Source: a virus. From it: DNA of 64,000 nt. Position numbers and translations under genes: made by a program. The stretch covers positions 32,500 through 96,499 of the IMG/VR virus record IMGVR_UViG_3300037961_005428; one strand, written 5' to 3'. The notes under the pieces were generated by a model. The model searched no databases and had not been told where the DNA came from. It saw nothing but the letters and a program-made list of their open reading frames with translations. Numbering within the stretch: position 1 is the stretch's first letter; each line of letters starts with the position of its first letter. This document shows, one piece after another, positions 31,001 to 38,117 of this stretch.

Positions 31001-33884
31001 TGATAATTTGAAGCGCGTTCTCGCAAACCACTCAAATGTTATCGCTCAATACGGTGCTACGGCTATTGCTCAAGCGGCTGCTGAACAAGGATTTGACCTT
31101 GTTGCTGAGATGGGTCCCGATGTAGCAGCCGCTTTCAAAATGCGTCACGGCAACACTTACCTCAACACCGTACCTCACAGTGTCCACGGTGCGAAAGCAC
31201 TCCACCCTGCCGAAGTAGAGGTGGTAGAAAATACGGGTGAAGTTGGCTTGGACCTTGCTCGGCTTGGACTCAATATCCGGCACCTTGCCCCACAGTTGCA
31301 CGGAAAACCACTTTCGTTAGAAAGTCCACCCGAAGAGTGGCTTGAGGCTTTGGGCATGCAGGCTTCCGAATATGACCTTGAAGGTAACAAGACAGCCGGT
31401 AAGACCAACATTGCGAGGGACGAAGCAGTTGCCAAATTGCGAGCAGTTCATAAAGAACTCCAAGGACGATTTCCCGACATTGATGCCTTTCATGTTTTGC
31501 CAGTAACTCATTTACTGCAATCTGTCGGCGGTATGAAAGGCCTTGACTTACGCGGATTTGGTGATTTGCATTCGCACATCAAGGATGAATTGTCCTACTA
31601 CATTGATGAAAACGGTGACAAGCAGCCCAAATTCGCACCAATGAATCGCACTGCCCCTCCACATCAAGTCCGCCTAACCAACGATGCCCACGACAAACCG
31701 GAACAAGTAAGTGAAGACGACCGAGCCTATGCGCGGCATCAGCGCCGCTACAAAATTAACAGGGCACTTGAACGATTGGTCAATTTGACACTGGGTGCGC
31801 AGCGTGAGCATGCCGCTGAAAACGGTATTCTTCTTGCAGAAGGTGATTTTTTAGGTCGGCACCGCATCAAAAAACCGCGAGGTGGTTCTAAAGCCGAGGT
31901 ACGAAGGAAAAGAAACGATGCGGCTGCGGAGCGTAAGTTGGACCTCCTTGATTCGTTTTTCATTGTGCCAAAAGGCTACGAGCCAAAGCACAAGCCTACT
32001 CGTAAAGCCACAAAATTGGACTTTGTTGAAAAGGAAATAGGTGGACCAGCAGGTAGTCATGAGAACGACGGGGTCATGTCGCTGTATGACAGTCCTGCCT
32101 ATTGCATGAATTACGGAACTGTTCACGATGTACCATTTGGTTGTCATATTGACGAAAAAACTGGGGCAATCCGCATTTACCGGCGTAAAGAGTCAAAGAA
32201 AGAATCGCTGGTAACACCACTTTTAGAACATGTTCATGCGCTGGTCCCACAACACCGTGAATACTTCGGGGACCACCGTAATGAAGTTCCGTTGGAAGCA
32301 CAACCTCGTGCCTTGCGAAGAAACAAATTGGGACGAAGCCATAATGAGGAAGTAAGTGCTCCCGCTAACAAGATGGATGGTCCTTCGCTCTTGGCTTCGC
32401 TCACAAATCCGGATTATATTCGCAAGGATATGCCGGACGGTGTACCGTCGCTGCAAGCCATGCACCGCATTTTTGAACTGGATGACATGGAGCATTTGAA
32501 AGGCTTCACGGGCGACTGGGTTGTCAGCGATTTCCCCGAAGGCCCCCGCTTCTTTGTCACCAAGAAGGACGGCGACATTGAATCCAAAGCAGACCTGTCG
32601 GATGAAGAAAAGGCTGCGTTCAAGAAAGTCAGCGACAAAGACTTCGTGATTGACGCTATTCGTGGCAAGGATGTCATTCACATTTTTGACATATTGGAGT
32701 TTGACGGCAATGACACTTACGACATACCCATCCAAGAGCGCATCAAAATCCTGCGAGGGGCGCTTGAAAGCGTGGAGATGGTTCACACGCCCAGTGCATC
32801 CGACACGAAACTCACCGACGACGCTGGCTTGGCGTCGGCTGTCAAGAACTTGGAAGGTCCACGCATTTTGATGCGGGACGCTAAGTCTGCTTACATGAAG
32901 GGCGAACCACGCCACCCGAAGTGGGTGATGCTCCAGCCCGGTTCGGAGATTGTGCTGATGGTTCTTGACCGTCGTGGTGAGGGGCCGTATCAGTATCGCC
33001 TTGGCACTGGACCGATTGCTCACGGTGAAGACTTGGGCGACCGCCGTGTCAAGCATGAAGGTGACGACTACATGGATGTGGGCGCATCGTTCCAAAGCAA
33101 AGACAAGTATGATGTTGGGGACTTGGTCCGTGTGGATGTCACCAATGTAACGGAGACTGAGGCTTCGGAGAAGCAGAAGGTCTACACTGTACACGCCCCG
33201 AAAATTGAAGGCGAGGCTGAGGGTGAAGGACTGGTTAGTTCCGAATCCTTGTCCATGCTGGCGAAGGGTGAGTTGTACCATCATCCTGTAGAAGTGTTCC
33301 GAAAAGGCAGGTATGTGCAAATTAAAATTGGCGACAGTGCGGTCGTCTACAAAGCGACAGTGCGAGACGACGAGTGGTCGGTGCACACACCCGAGGCTGA
33401 CAACCCGTATGTGCTTCGCCTTAGCGAAAATCAGCGACCGTTTTGGTCCCCAGTCGTTGGTGTGCTTCTCAAGGGCGAGTTGGAGATTGAGGAAAAGGCC
33501 GAAGTCAAAGAATCTACAGAACCAGCCGAACCACTCACCAAACCTCACAAAGTAGAGGGCACAGAATGGAAACGCAAAAAGCGACATATCCTCAACAAGA
33601 GCCTGTTGCTGCTGGAGCGACTGTTGGAAAAGAGCAGTGTAGGTGCTGTGGGCGACTATCATAGCGGTGCCAAAGGTTTGGGTTTTGATTACGGTACACC
33701 TATAGAATCACCCAGTGGTCCCACGAACCTCAACGATGCTAAGACCATGCCCGACTACGATGTCCGTGACATTGAGCGAGACAACAAAGAGCGAGCCGAG
33801 GATAAGAAAAAGTTGCCTAAAAGCGATGCACTGCAAGGCGATTTGGAACTTACGGACGAAAAAGCCGTCATCCATACTGATTAA
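28053..33884 (+). CDS. 1,943-aa head-region protein with degenerate ATP-ligase-like domain
   Basis: The GTG start at 28053 is preceded by GGCGGTGATG. The first 800 residues are rich in His, Tyr and Asn with no known motif. Residues about 820-970 form a long coiled coil (EVEERLEEAQNKFRRLHEL and onward). Residues about 1,440-1,720 resemble a DNA-ligase nucleotidyltransferase plus OB fold: FFVTKKDGDIE, DFVIDAI, HIFDILEFDG with IPIQERIKIL, ILMRDAKSAYMKG, HPKWVML, then a beta-rich OB-like part. The lysine of motif I (KxDG) is not found at its expected place (KGFTGDWVV), so the domain may be inactive. It may be a packaged protein. Confidence 0.8.
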   Translation: MSDDILLKDEFDVADQVTSAQTPSPNLEPVVTGREGEYPAPDFEISAGTQIPETLAPAHPHAERMTGIMDFSEIPGRWTYEGANEPSFAQQYSDAGHFPDTSALHPEFNPLWSGHHPELEIAPLFIRKVRSFYESGQSAIDAQKEMNWVLHHMTSGSGGQRNPILNATAMGALGSEHTSHALYENNYNDWLDTPIYADGGTERDEMQYYLDNGASQEVVDAVFRKKHLVEYEKKWQHDPEWKLGEKDYYHGMEWLNHAEREEAYKHMYTKGTDSISHQSIPSLDQKFSVPRAKYSRAQRESPVHKHFTREPMNTGEPIQSPILKDPSVTDSRRFIFERLSGKRGEGFYQGLMNHHTYHTAIERQRRSEYKTAKEPKYGYQLNINRDTREVSMKPISSKHFEPNKEGKLTPRGLGRKELMLMAGVEYDKERDEYKFYPEGQHPFYSSWNPKASNVTWTEGQIKDFFTVMDEERNAFKMQNDVANALQFHVNHAVATEGTGAHPEMYTGGDHSTLSSWWSLHGIGGHGSTYSKKRDMTHSAFEFPNGTTIHTQGPVPLNPEFIEAEEESFEEKIARKKREAKEAVKEGPRGTPTTVLPLEFQSSDNVEEQREAVNLSQRGEGGAVVAREGAEGLAAPFGEPQVNAMLSDGTYIVADPTNIKVGMLPHSVAPRRRFGGNAHAARNSNTWASSYHNKQFLIQHDMLATDATEQGQAAARKHKAKHLFGEHNSLVNLNNKFRRQNNTDTDRYAAKYHHLIPSIMGFVAPSANPQSGIHHARNMPENAHYTTATAADFQRILVSPTAQEKVLREEGGNLPIRAGMPVPKEVREVEERLEEAQNKFRRLHELYDQSAKSSKVSEEEKERMMASIKSEMLTQEALIDQLKDERDEVAEEKFPQDNYHRQQINLLEQELDHAHADYLDAKEELDELLEYKEERNDNSAHLQEKIDASAEKVSQHYGLIKELEEQLDQHFVSPKTEAARNKEFDNLKRVLANHSNVIAQYGATAIAQAAAEQGFDLVAEMGPDVAAAFKMRHGNTYLNTVPHSVHGAKALHPAEVEVVENTGEVGLDLARLGLNIRHLAPQLHGKPLSLESPPEEWLEALGMQASEYDLEGNKTAGKTNIARDEAVAKLRAVHKELQGRFPDIDAFHVLPVTHLLQSVGGMKGLDLRGFGDLHSHIKDELSYYIDENGDKQPKFAPMNRTAPPHQVRLTNDAHDKPEQVSEDDRAYARHQRRYKINRALERLVNLTLGAQREHAAENGILLAEGDFLGRHRIKKPRGGSKAEVRRKRNDAAAERKLDLLDSFFIVPKGYEPKHKPTRKATKLDFVEKEIGGPAGSHENDGVMSLYDSPAYCMNYGTVHDVPFGCHIDEKTGAIRIYRRKESKKESLVTPLLEHVHALVPQHREYFGDHRNEVPLEAQPRALRRNKLGRSHNEEVSAPANKMDGPSLLASLTNPDYIRKDMPDGVPSLQAMHRIFELDDMEHLKGFTGDWVVSDFPEGPRFFVTKKDGDIESKADLSDEEKAAFKKVSDKDFVIDAIRGKDVIHIFDILEFDGNDTYDIPIQERIKILRGALESVEMVHTPSASDTKLTDDAGLASAVKNLEGPRILMRDAKSAYMKGEPRHPKWVMLQPGSEIVLMVLDRRGEGPYQYRLGTGPIAHGEDLGDRRVKHEGDDYMDVGASFQSKDKYDVGDLVRVDVTNVTETEASEKQKVYTVHAPKIEGEAEGEGLVSSESLSMLAKGELYHHPVEVFRKGRYVQIKIGDSAVVYKATVRDDEWSVHTPEADNPYVLRLSENQRPFWSPVVGVLLKGELEIEEKAEVKESTEPAEPLTKPHKVEGTEWKRKKRHILNKSLLLLERLLEKSSVGAVGDYHSGAKGLGFDYGTPIESPSGPTNLNDAKTMPDYDVRDIERDNKERAEDKKKLPKSDALQGDLELTDEKAVIHTD

Positions 33885-33896
33885 ATACCATGACAA

Positions 33897-35294
33897 GTGT
33901 ATTCGCCAGCAATGATGGCCACCGCTCTCCGGACCTCCCCGTTCTCACAGACGGGCAGTATTTCGGTTCTCAAGAGCAGCGGTGACCTTGTTGTTGCAGG
34001 CTATGCCTCCGTTGAAATGGTGGACAAGCAAGGGGATTTGATTACCCGAGATGCACTCAAGAATGCTTTTGACGGCTTCATGAAGTCCCAAGAGTTCCGC
34101 AATGTCCAGTTGGCTCACTCCAACATTCAAGTCGGTAGCGTCATTGACGCTTACACTGACAGCAGTGGCCGAGTTTGGAAGTCCGGTGTTGATGATGCCG
34201 GCCTCTTTGTCGTCATCAAGGTGCGTGACGACATTGAGAAGGCCCGAGAAGTGGCCAATGAAATTCGCAAAGGGTCCCTTCGTGGATTCAGTATTGGAGG
34301 ACAGGCTTTCAAGCGTGTCAACAAATCCGACAGCCAGCATGGCGACTACACGGAAATCTCCAAACTGGAACTGCATGAAGTTACCATTTGTGAAAAGGGT
34401 ATCAACCCCGAAGCGACCTTCCGCATATTGAAGGAGGACACCACAATGACCAACGAAAACGAAGCAATGAGCGAACTCTCGTCAGTTCTTGACCGAATTA
34501 ACCTGCGACTGGATGCCATGGAAAAAGGCGAGGGTGAAATGCCCCAAGGTTTGAAGGAACACATGAAGGACAAGAGAGACGACGACAAACCCGAAGACAA
34601 AAAAACCGAAGACAAAGGTGAGGAAATGGCAGATGACGAAGACAAAAAAGAAGGCATGTATGCCAAGAGCGAATACAGTGATGTAATCACAGAAGACTAC
34701 CTCCACTGGATGGAAAACACCCTCAAGTCCGCTGGCGTGGACACCGATGGTGCTCGTGCACACTTTGACCAACTCTCCAAGGCCAACCTTGGTTCGGACC
34801 TCGGTGCCACTGATGGCGCTGAATACTTTGCCGGCCAAGTGAAGGGACGAGCCCAAGAAAACGGCTCACCTTCCACCAACGCTATCGGCAAACTCAACAG
34901 CGGCTCCGGCGGCTCAGTTGCTAAGGGATTCTTGTCCCCGAGTGATTTGACCCCAGCACAAGTTGAGGAAGCCTACGCTGCTTACAAGGCTGCTTCCGTT
35001 GAGAAGCAACTTAAGAGCAGCCTCGGCGCTGTGTTCGCTGACCGTCTTGCCAAGGAACAAACGGCTGAGGTTGAATCCCGCCGTGCTTCCGAGTTTGACG
35101 CTCGTGGCCCCCTCGCCTCCATTGAAAAGGCAGTCGCCGCTCTCAGTGAGCGCATTGACGGCCTCGCCACTGGAGAAGGTACGACCCTCCGCAAGTCGGA
35201 GGCCGCACCATCCATCACTGTCCCTTCCACCGAAGACATGGCAAACATGTCGTGGGATGAAGTCCACGCTTTGGCCGGGAGAGCATTTAACTGA
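33897..35294 (+). CDS. Prohead protease fused to scaffold-like region (465 aa)
   Basis: Residues 25-175 match an XkdF/S78-type prohead serine protease: VVAGYASVEMVDKQGDLI, the catalytic His in VQLAHSNIQVG, and the Ser in RGFSIGGQAF. It would mature the capsid by cutting scaffold and head proteins. The rest (from residue 184) is acidic, then Ala- and Glu-rich helical, like a scaffolding protein, and ends MSWDEVHALAGRAFN. The start is uncertain: GTG 33897 or ATG 33912. It is immediately followed by the major capsid gene, as usual. An internal start for the scaffold part is described separately. Confidence 0.85.
   Translation: MYSPAMMATALRTSPFSQTGSISVLKSSGDLVVAGYASVEMVDKQGDLITRDALKNAFDGFMKSQEFRNVQLAHSNIQVGSVIDAYTDSSGRVWKSGVDDAGLFVVIKVRDDIEKAREVANEIRKGSLRGFSIGGQAFKRVNKSDSQHGDYTEISKLELHEVTICEKGINPEATFRILKEDTTMTNENEAMSELSSVLDRINLRLDAMEKGEGEMPQGLKEHMKDKRDDDKPEDKKTEDKGEEMADDEDKKEGMYAKSEYSDVITEDYLHWMENTLKSAGVDTDGARAHFDQLSKANLGSDLGATDGAEYFAGQVKGRAQENGSPSTNAIGKLNSGSGGSVAKGFLSPSDLTPAQVEEAYAAYKAASVEKQLKSSLGAVFADRLAKEQTAEVESRRASEFDARGPLASIEKAVAALSERIDGLATGEGTTLRKSEAAPSITVPSTEDMANMSWDEVHALAGRAFN
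34446..35294 (+). CDS. Nested in-frame scaffold protein (282 aa)
   Basis: Inside the protease gene, an in-frame ATG at 34446 (MTNENEAMSELSSVLD) has AAGGAGG ending 8 bases upstream, one of the strongest ribosome-binding sites in the window, and it falls exactly at the junction between protease and scaffold-like parts. Lambda Nu3 is made this way from within C. The product would be an acidic, helical, coiled-coil protein with a conserved capsid-binding-like C-terminus. Expression is inferred, not observed. Confidence 0.65.
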   Translation: MTNENEAMSELSSVLDRINLRLDAMEKGEGEMPQGLKEHMKDKRDDDKPEDKKTEDKGEEMADDEDKKEGMYAKSEYSDVITEDYLHWMENTLKSAGVDTDGARAHFDQLSKANLGSDLGATDGAEYFAGQVKGRAQENGSPSTNAIGKLNSGSGGSVAKGFLSPSDLTPAQVEEAYAAYKAASVEKQLKSSLGAVFADRLAKEQTAEVESRRASEFDARGPLASIEKAVAALSERIDGLATGEGTTLRKSEAAPSITVPSTEDMANMSWDEVHALAGRAFN

Positions 35295-35312
35295 AACAGG
35301 AGATGATGAAAA

Positions 35313-36485
35313 ATGGCAAGAAATTACCTACGCACAATCAACGACATGGAACGCTACTACTACGGCGCTGGCTCCAACATGGGCTTCGCTTACTCCGGTA
35401 GCGAACTTTTGAAGGCAGACGCACCAATGTTGTCCACCACGGCTGGTACCTACCAAGCCATCTACGGACGCAAAGTTTGGTCGCAGTTGAACCAAGAGTT
35501 CAACGCCTTCTCCATTCTTCCAAAGAAGCCTTGGGACCGAAGCGGATGGCGTGTTGTCACGGCTCGCCCCGACTCTTCCAAGGGCGGCGGCATCGCTGAG
35601 AACGGCACTCTGCCCGACACGACCAAGCCAACCTTCCAAAACATCGCTGCAAAGCCAAAGACCATCGCTCACACCTTTGACATGAGCGAGATGGCCATTT
35701 TCCTTAACGACAAGGACGACGGCCTTGGCGACATCCGTTCCATCCTCAAGGAAGAAATGGGTAAGCACCACGCAGAGGAAATCAACAAAATGCTCACGCA
35801 GGATGTTGACACCCCTGCCGGCAACGACTACGAGTCCTTGGACCGTATCACCTGTGGCGCTCTTGAAACGGGTGCTAACACTGCCGACAAAATGCGATTT
35901 GACAGCAGCGGTACCACCTACGGCAACCTCACTGACGCTGACATCTACAGCATTGACCGCAACGCTGCGGCCAACTCTTGGTCCGAAGCCGAGGTCAGCA
36001 CCTCCGGTACCAAGGGTACCAACCGTGTGCTCAGTCTTGACCACCTTGACGACATTTTCCGCAAGATTTGGGTCCGTGGTGGCAACCCCAAGGTTATCCT
36101 TACGGGCTACGACACCTTGATGCGAATCCAACAACTCCTCCAAGCACAACAGCGATTCATGGAAGAGAAGCGAGTCACCCCTACCTTCAACGGTGTGAAG
36201 GGTGTTCCCGGTATTGAGGCTGGTTTTATCGTCGCTACCTACAACGGTGTCCCAATCATTCCTTCCAAGGATGTGGAGTCCGACGGTATCAGCCGTATGT
36301 ACTTCCTTGACACGGACTACCTGCACTTTAGTGTGGCTAAGCCAACGCAATACTACGAATCCGGAATTGAAACCGGTGACCCATTCGCCATCAACCGCCT
36401 CGGTCAAGAGGGATTGTACCGAACCATGGGTGAGGTATGGACGACTTTCTTTGGAGGCCACGGCTCAATCCGAGACTTGGAGTGA
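35313..36485 (+). CDS. Major capsid protein, HK97-like fold (390 aa)
   Basis: It lies directly after the protease-scaffold gene with a strong leader GGAGATGATGAAAA. The N-terminal helix and arm (ERYYYGAGSNMGFAYSG) are followed by FSILPKKPWDRSGWRVVTA and KTIAHTFDMSEMAIFL, features of the spine helix and P domain of HK97-type capsids. Later segments are VILTGYDTLMRIQQLLQAQQ and GVPIIPSKDVESDGISRMYFLD, typical of the A domain with its fixed loops. The length is as expected for this family. It would build the icosahedral shell. Confidence 0.9.
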   Translation: MARNYLRTINDMERYYYGAGSNMGFAYSGSELLKADAPMLSTTAGTYQAIYGRKVWSQLNQEFNAFSILPKKPWDRSGWRVVTARPDSSKGGGIAENGTLPDTTKPTFQNIAAKPKTIAHTFDMSEMAIFLNDKDDGLGDIRSILKEEMGKHHAEEINKMLTQDVDTPAGNDYESLDRITCGALETGANTADKMRFDSSGTTYGNLTDADIYSIDRNAAANSWSEAEVSTSGTKGTNRVLSLDHLDDIFRKIWVRGGNPKVILTGYDTLMRIQQLLQAQQRFMEEKRVTPTFNGVKGVPGIEAGFIVATYNGVPIIPSKDVESDGISRMYFLDTDYLHFSVAKPTQYYESGIETGDPFAINRLGQEGLYRTMGEVWTTFFGGHGSIRDLE

Positions 36486-36520
36486 TGGAGAAACTGAAAA
36501 AAACATGGAGATGATGAAAA

Positions 36521-36928
36521 ATGGCAGTAACATTTACACGAACAACTGGCTCGGCAGGAGTCATGACAGTAGACTTTGAATTGGACCTTTACGCAGGCGC
36601 TCTCGTTGATGGCACGGATTGGTTGAAGGGTGCCGCTGGCGGCACTTATCCCGGTACCTTGACCGGCTTCCAAGCCACCAACGACGATACGACCAACACG
36701 GCTGGCCGTGGACTCAAAATGGTCGTGGGAACTTGTACCTTGGTTCAAAACAACAATGAATTTACTGTTGGTGGCGATGCTGACACAGTTCACGCAATCG
36801 TTATCGGCGGCTCCGGTGTGGCAGCAACCTCTTGTTCAGTGGACGCTGGACTTGGTACTGGTGTCATTACCTTTGCTTGCGAAGGTAACTTGACTGGTAG
36901 CACTGGATTCATGGCAATTGTGTCGTGA
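36521..36928 (+). CDS. Probable capsid decoration or minor structural protein (135 aa)
   Basis: It begins MAVTFTRTTGSAGVMTVD and is almost all beta-strand and turn (Gly, Thr, Val, Ala), like Ig-type or trimeric decoration proteins. Its leader shares 20 identical bases with that of the major capsid gene, suggesting similarly high translation. Position right after the capsid gene supports a decoration role. Confidence 0.65.
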   Translation: MAVTFTRTTGSAGVMTVDFELDLYAGALVDGTDWLKGAAGGTYPGTLTGFQATNDDTTNTAGRGLKMVVGTCTLVQNNNEFTVGGDADTVHAIVIGGSGVAATSCSVDAGLGTGVITFACEGNLTGSTGFMAIVS

Positions 36929-36939
36929 GGTGAATAACC

Positions 36940-37326
36940 TTGCCCACGATTACGGCACTTGGACCCTTCTTTGAGAAGCGAGTCCCCGGCATGAAGCGAG
37001 TGGTTATCCCTCGCCATCAGCCATTGGAAGTGTCTCAAGAATACCTTGACGCTAACCGGCACCTCTTGAACAAGAAGTGGTGGCGGATTGAAGGCGACGC
37101 AGGCATTACAGTTGACGAAGGCGACGACGGCGTCCCCGACGCTGGCTGGACCAAGAAGGACATTACGGCATGGATGAAAGAGAAGGGACTTGAAGTCGGC
37201 GGCTACGCCACCAAGGCCACTCTCCTCAAATCTGTCAATGCTTTCTTAAACCCGGAACCCGTAGCCGAACCAACAGCCGAAGTTCTTGAAGAAGCAGAGG
37301 CAGAAACCCCAACAGGAGATGAATAA
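36940..37326 (+). CDS. Protein with C-terminal SAP/HeH-like domain (128 aa)
   Basis: A TTG start at 36940 behind GAGGTGAATAACC gives MPTITALGPFFEKRVPG. Residues 65-105 (WTKKDITAWMKEKGLEVGG followed by ATKATLLKSVNAFL) have the helix-extended-helix pattern of SAP or HeH DNA-binding motifs often found in phage head proteins. The C-terminus is acidic (EVLEEAEAETPTGDE). It could contact packaged DNA or the head-tail interface. Confidence 0.7.
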   Translation: MPTITALGPFFEKRVPGMKRVVIPRHQPLEVSQEYLDANRHLLNKKWWRIEGDAGITVDEGDDGVPDAGWTKKDITAWMKEKGLEVGGYATKATLLKSVNAFLNPEPVAEPTAEVLEEAEAETPTGDE

Positions 37327-37328
37327 AT

Positions 37329-37640
37329 ATGGCAGTGACAATTGACCCCCGACCAACCTACTTTGGCGACCGAATCGTCGTGACCGGCTCTTACGAAGCC
37401 GCAGACACGAGCATTGACTTGAGCAGTTTGATGACCAGCATTGACTTTGCTGACATCAACCCCACTGCGGCTATGGCACCACTCAACCTTGAGGTTGGTA
37501 CAGATGCCGGTGCTGGTGACGCTACTCCAATGACCTTCCGAAACTTCGCAACGGTGTCCGGTACGACGATTACCATCAACAAGGTGGAAGCCACTCAAAC
37601 CGCCATTGGTGGAACTTTCTTCGCTATTGGTCGCCGATGA
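37329..37640 (+). CDS. Small beta-rich structural protein (103 aa)
   Basis: It begins MAVTIDPRPTYFGDRIVV and shows alternating beta-strand residues with many Thr, Ala and Gly (TTITINKVEATQTAIGG), resembling the decoration-like protein at 36521. It is probably a second minor capsid protein. No family recognised. Confidence 0.65.
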   Translation: MAVTIDPRPTYFGDRIVVTGSYEAADTSIDLSSLMTSIDFADINPTAAMAPLNLEVGTDAGAGDATPMTFRNFATVSGTTITINKVEATQTAIGGTFFAIGRR

Positions 37641-37650
37641 GGTGGCTTAC

Positions 37651-37824
37651 ATGGCAAAGAGCGTCACTATCCTTGGTCCCTACGCCCCAAGAGACTTTCA
37701 AGACTCTACGGCTAAGACGACCATTGAGACGGCTATCAGCACAGCGATTGGTTCTAACACCTGCGTGTCAGCAGACCCGCACATGATTCTTGGGAATGTC
37801 TTCATATTCGTGACTACCAGTTGA
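37651..37824 (+). CDS. Small protein (57 aa) in the head-tail junction
   Basis: The ATG at 37651 (MAKSVTILGPYAPRDFQD) follows GAGGTGGCTTAC, so the upstream extension of the frame is not used. The chain is small, mixed alpha/beta and has no motif. Its stop lies beside the next start, so it is co-translated with the following gene. Function unknown. Confidence 0.6.
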   Translation: MAKSVTILGPYAPRDFQDSTAKTTIETAISTAIGSNTCVSADPHMILGNVFIFVTTS

Positions 37825-37831
37825 GGTGGTT

Positions 37832-38116
37832 ATGATGGACGAAGCGACCATTGGTCTTGACGAAGTAGAGCGCCTTGAGAAGCGAGGCATCCGCTTTGCT
37901 GAACGCTTTGGCGTCGGCTCGGTTCACAACACGGAGCGCCCTCTTGAGGGTATCACCTCCAAGCAACGCATCCGCACACGCAAGACTGGCGATGTTTTGA
38001 ACATCGGTGCAGGCACTCGCTGTACGGACTGTGGCATGCTCTACTTCTGCTGGGTTGACAAGTGCAGAACCTGTGGCAAGCAAATGGATTATAACTTAGG
38101 GGAACATGGTGAGTGA
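37832..38116 (+). CDS. Small zinc-ribbon protein (94 aa)
   Basis: The ATG at 37832 (or 37835) follows GAGGTGG. The C-terminal half has RCTDCGMLYFCWVDKCRTCG, two CxxC knuckles about 13 residues apart with an extra Cys, forming a zinc ribbon. The N-terminal half is basic and acidic helix. It may be a head-tail adaptor with a zinc fold; that is inference from position. Its stop overlaps the next gene's start region. Confidence 0.65.
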   Translation: MMDEATIGLDEVERLEKRGIRFAERFGVGSVHNTERPLEGITSKQRIRTRKTGDVLNIGAGTRCTDCGMLYFCWVDKCRTCGKQMDYNLGEHGE

Positions 38117-38117
38117 T

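Noticed and set aside
32223-33662. Minus-strand 479-aa frame opposite the 1,943-aa gene
   Set aside because: Shadow of the plus-strand gene; Leu/Val/His-rich composition typical of antisense frames here.
35328-36461. Minus-strand 377-aa frame opposite the major capsid gene
   Set aside because: Shadow of a well-supported capsid gene with a strong leader.
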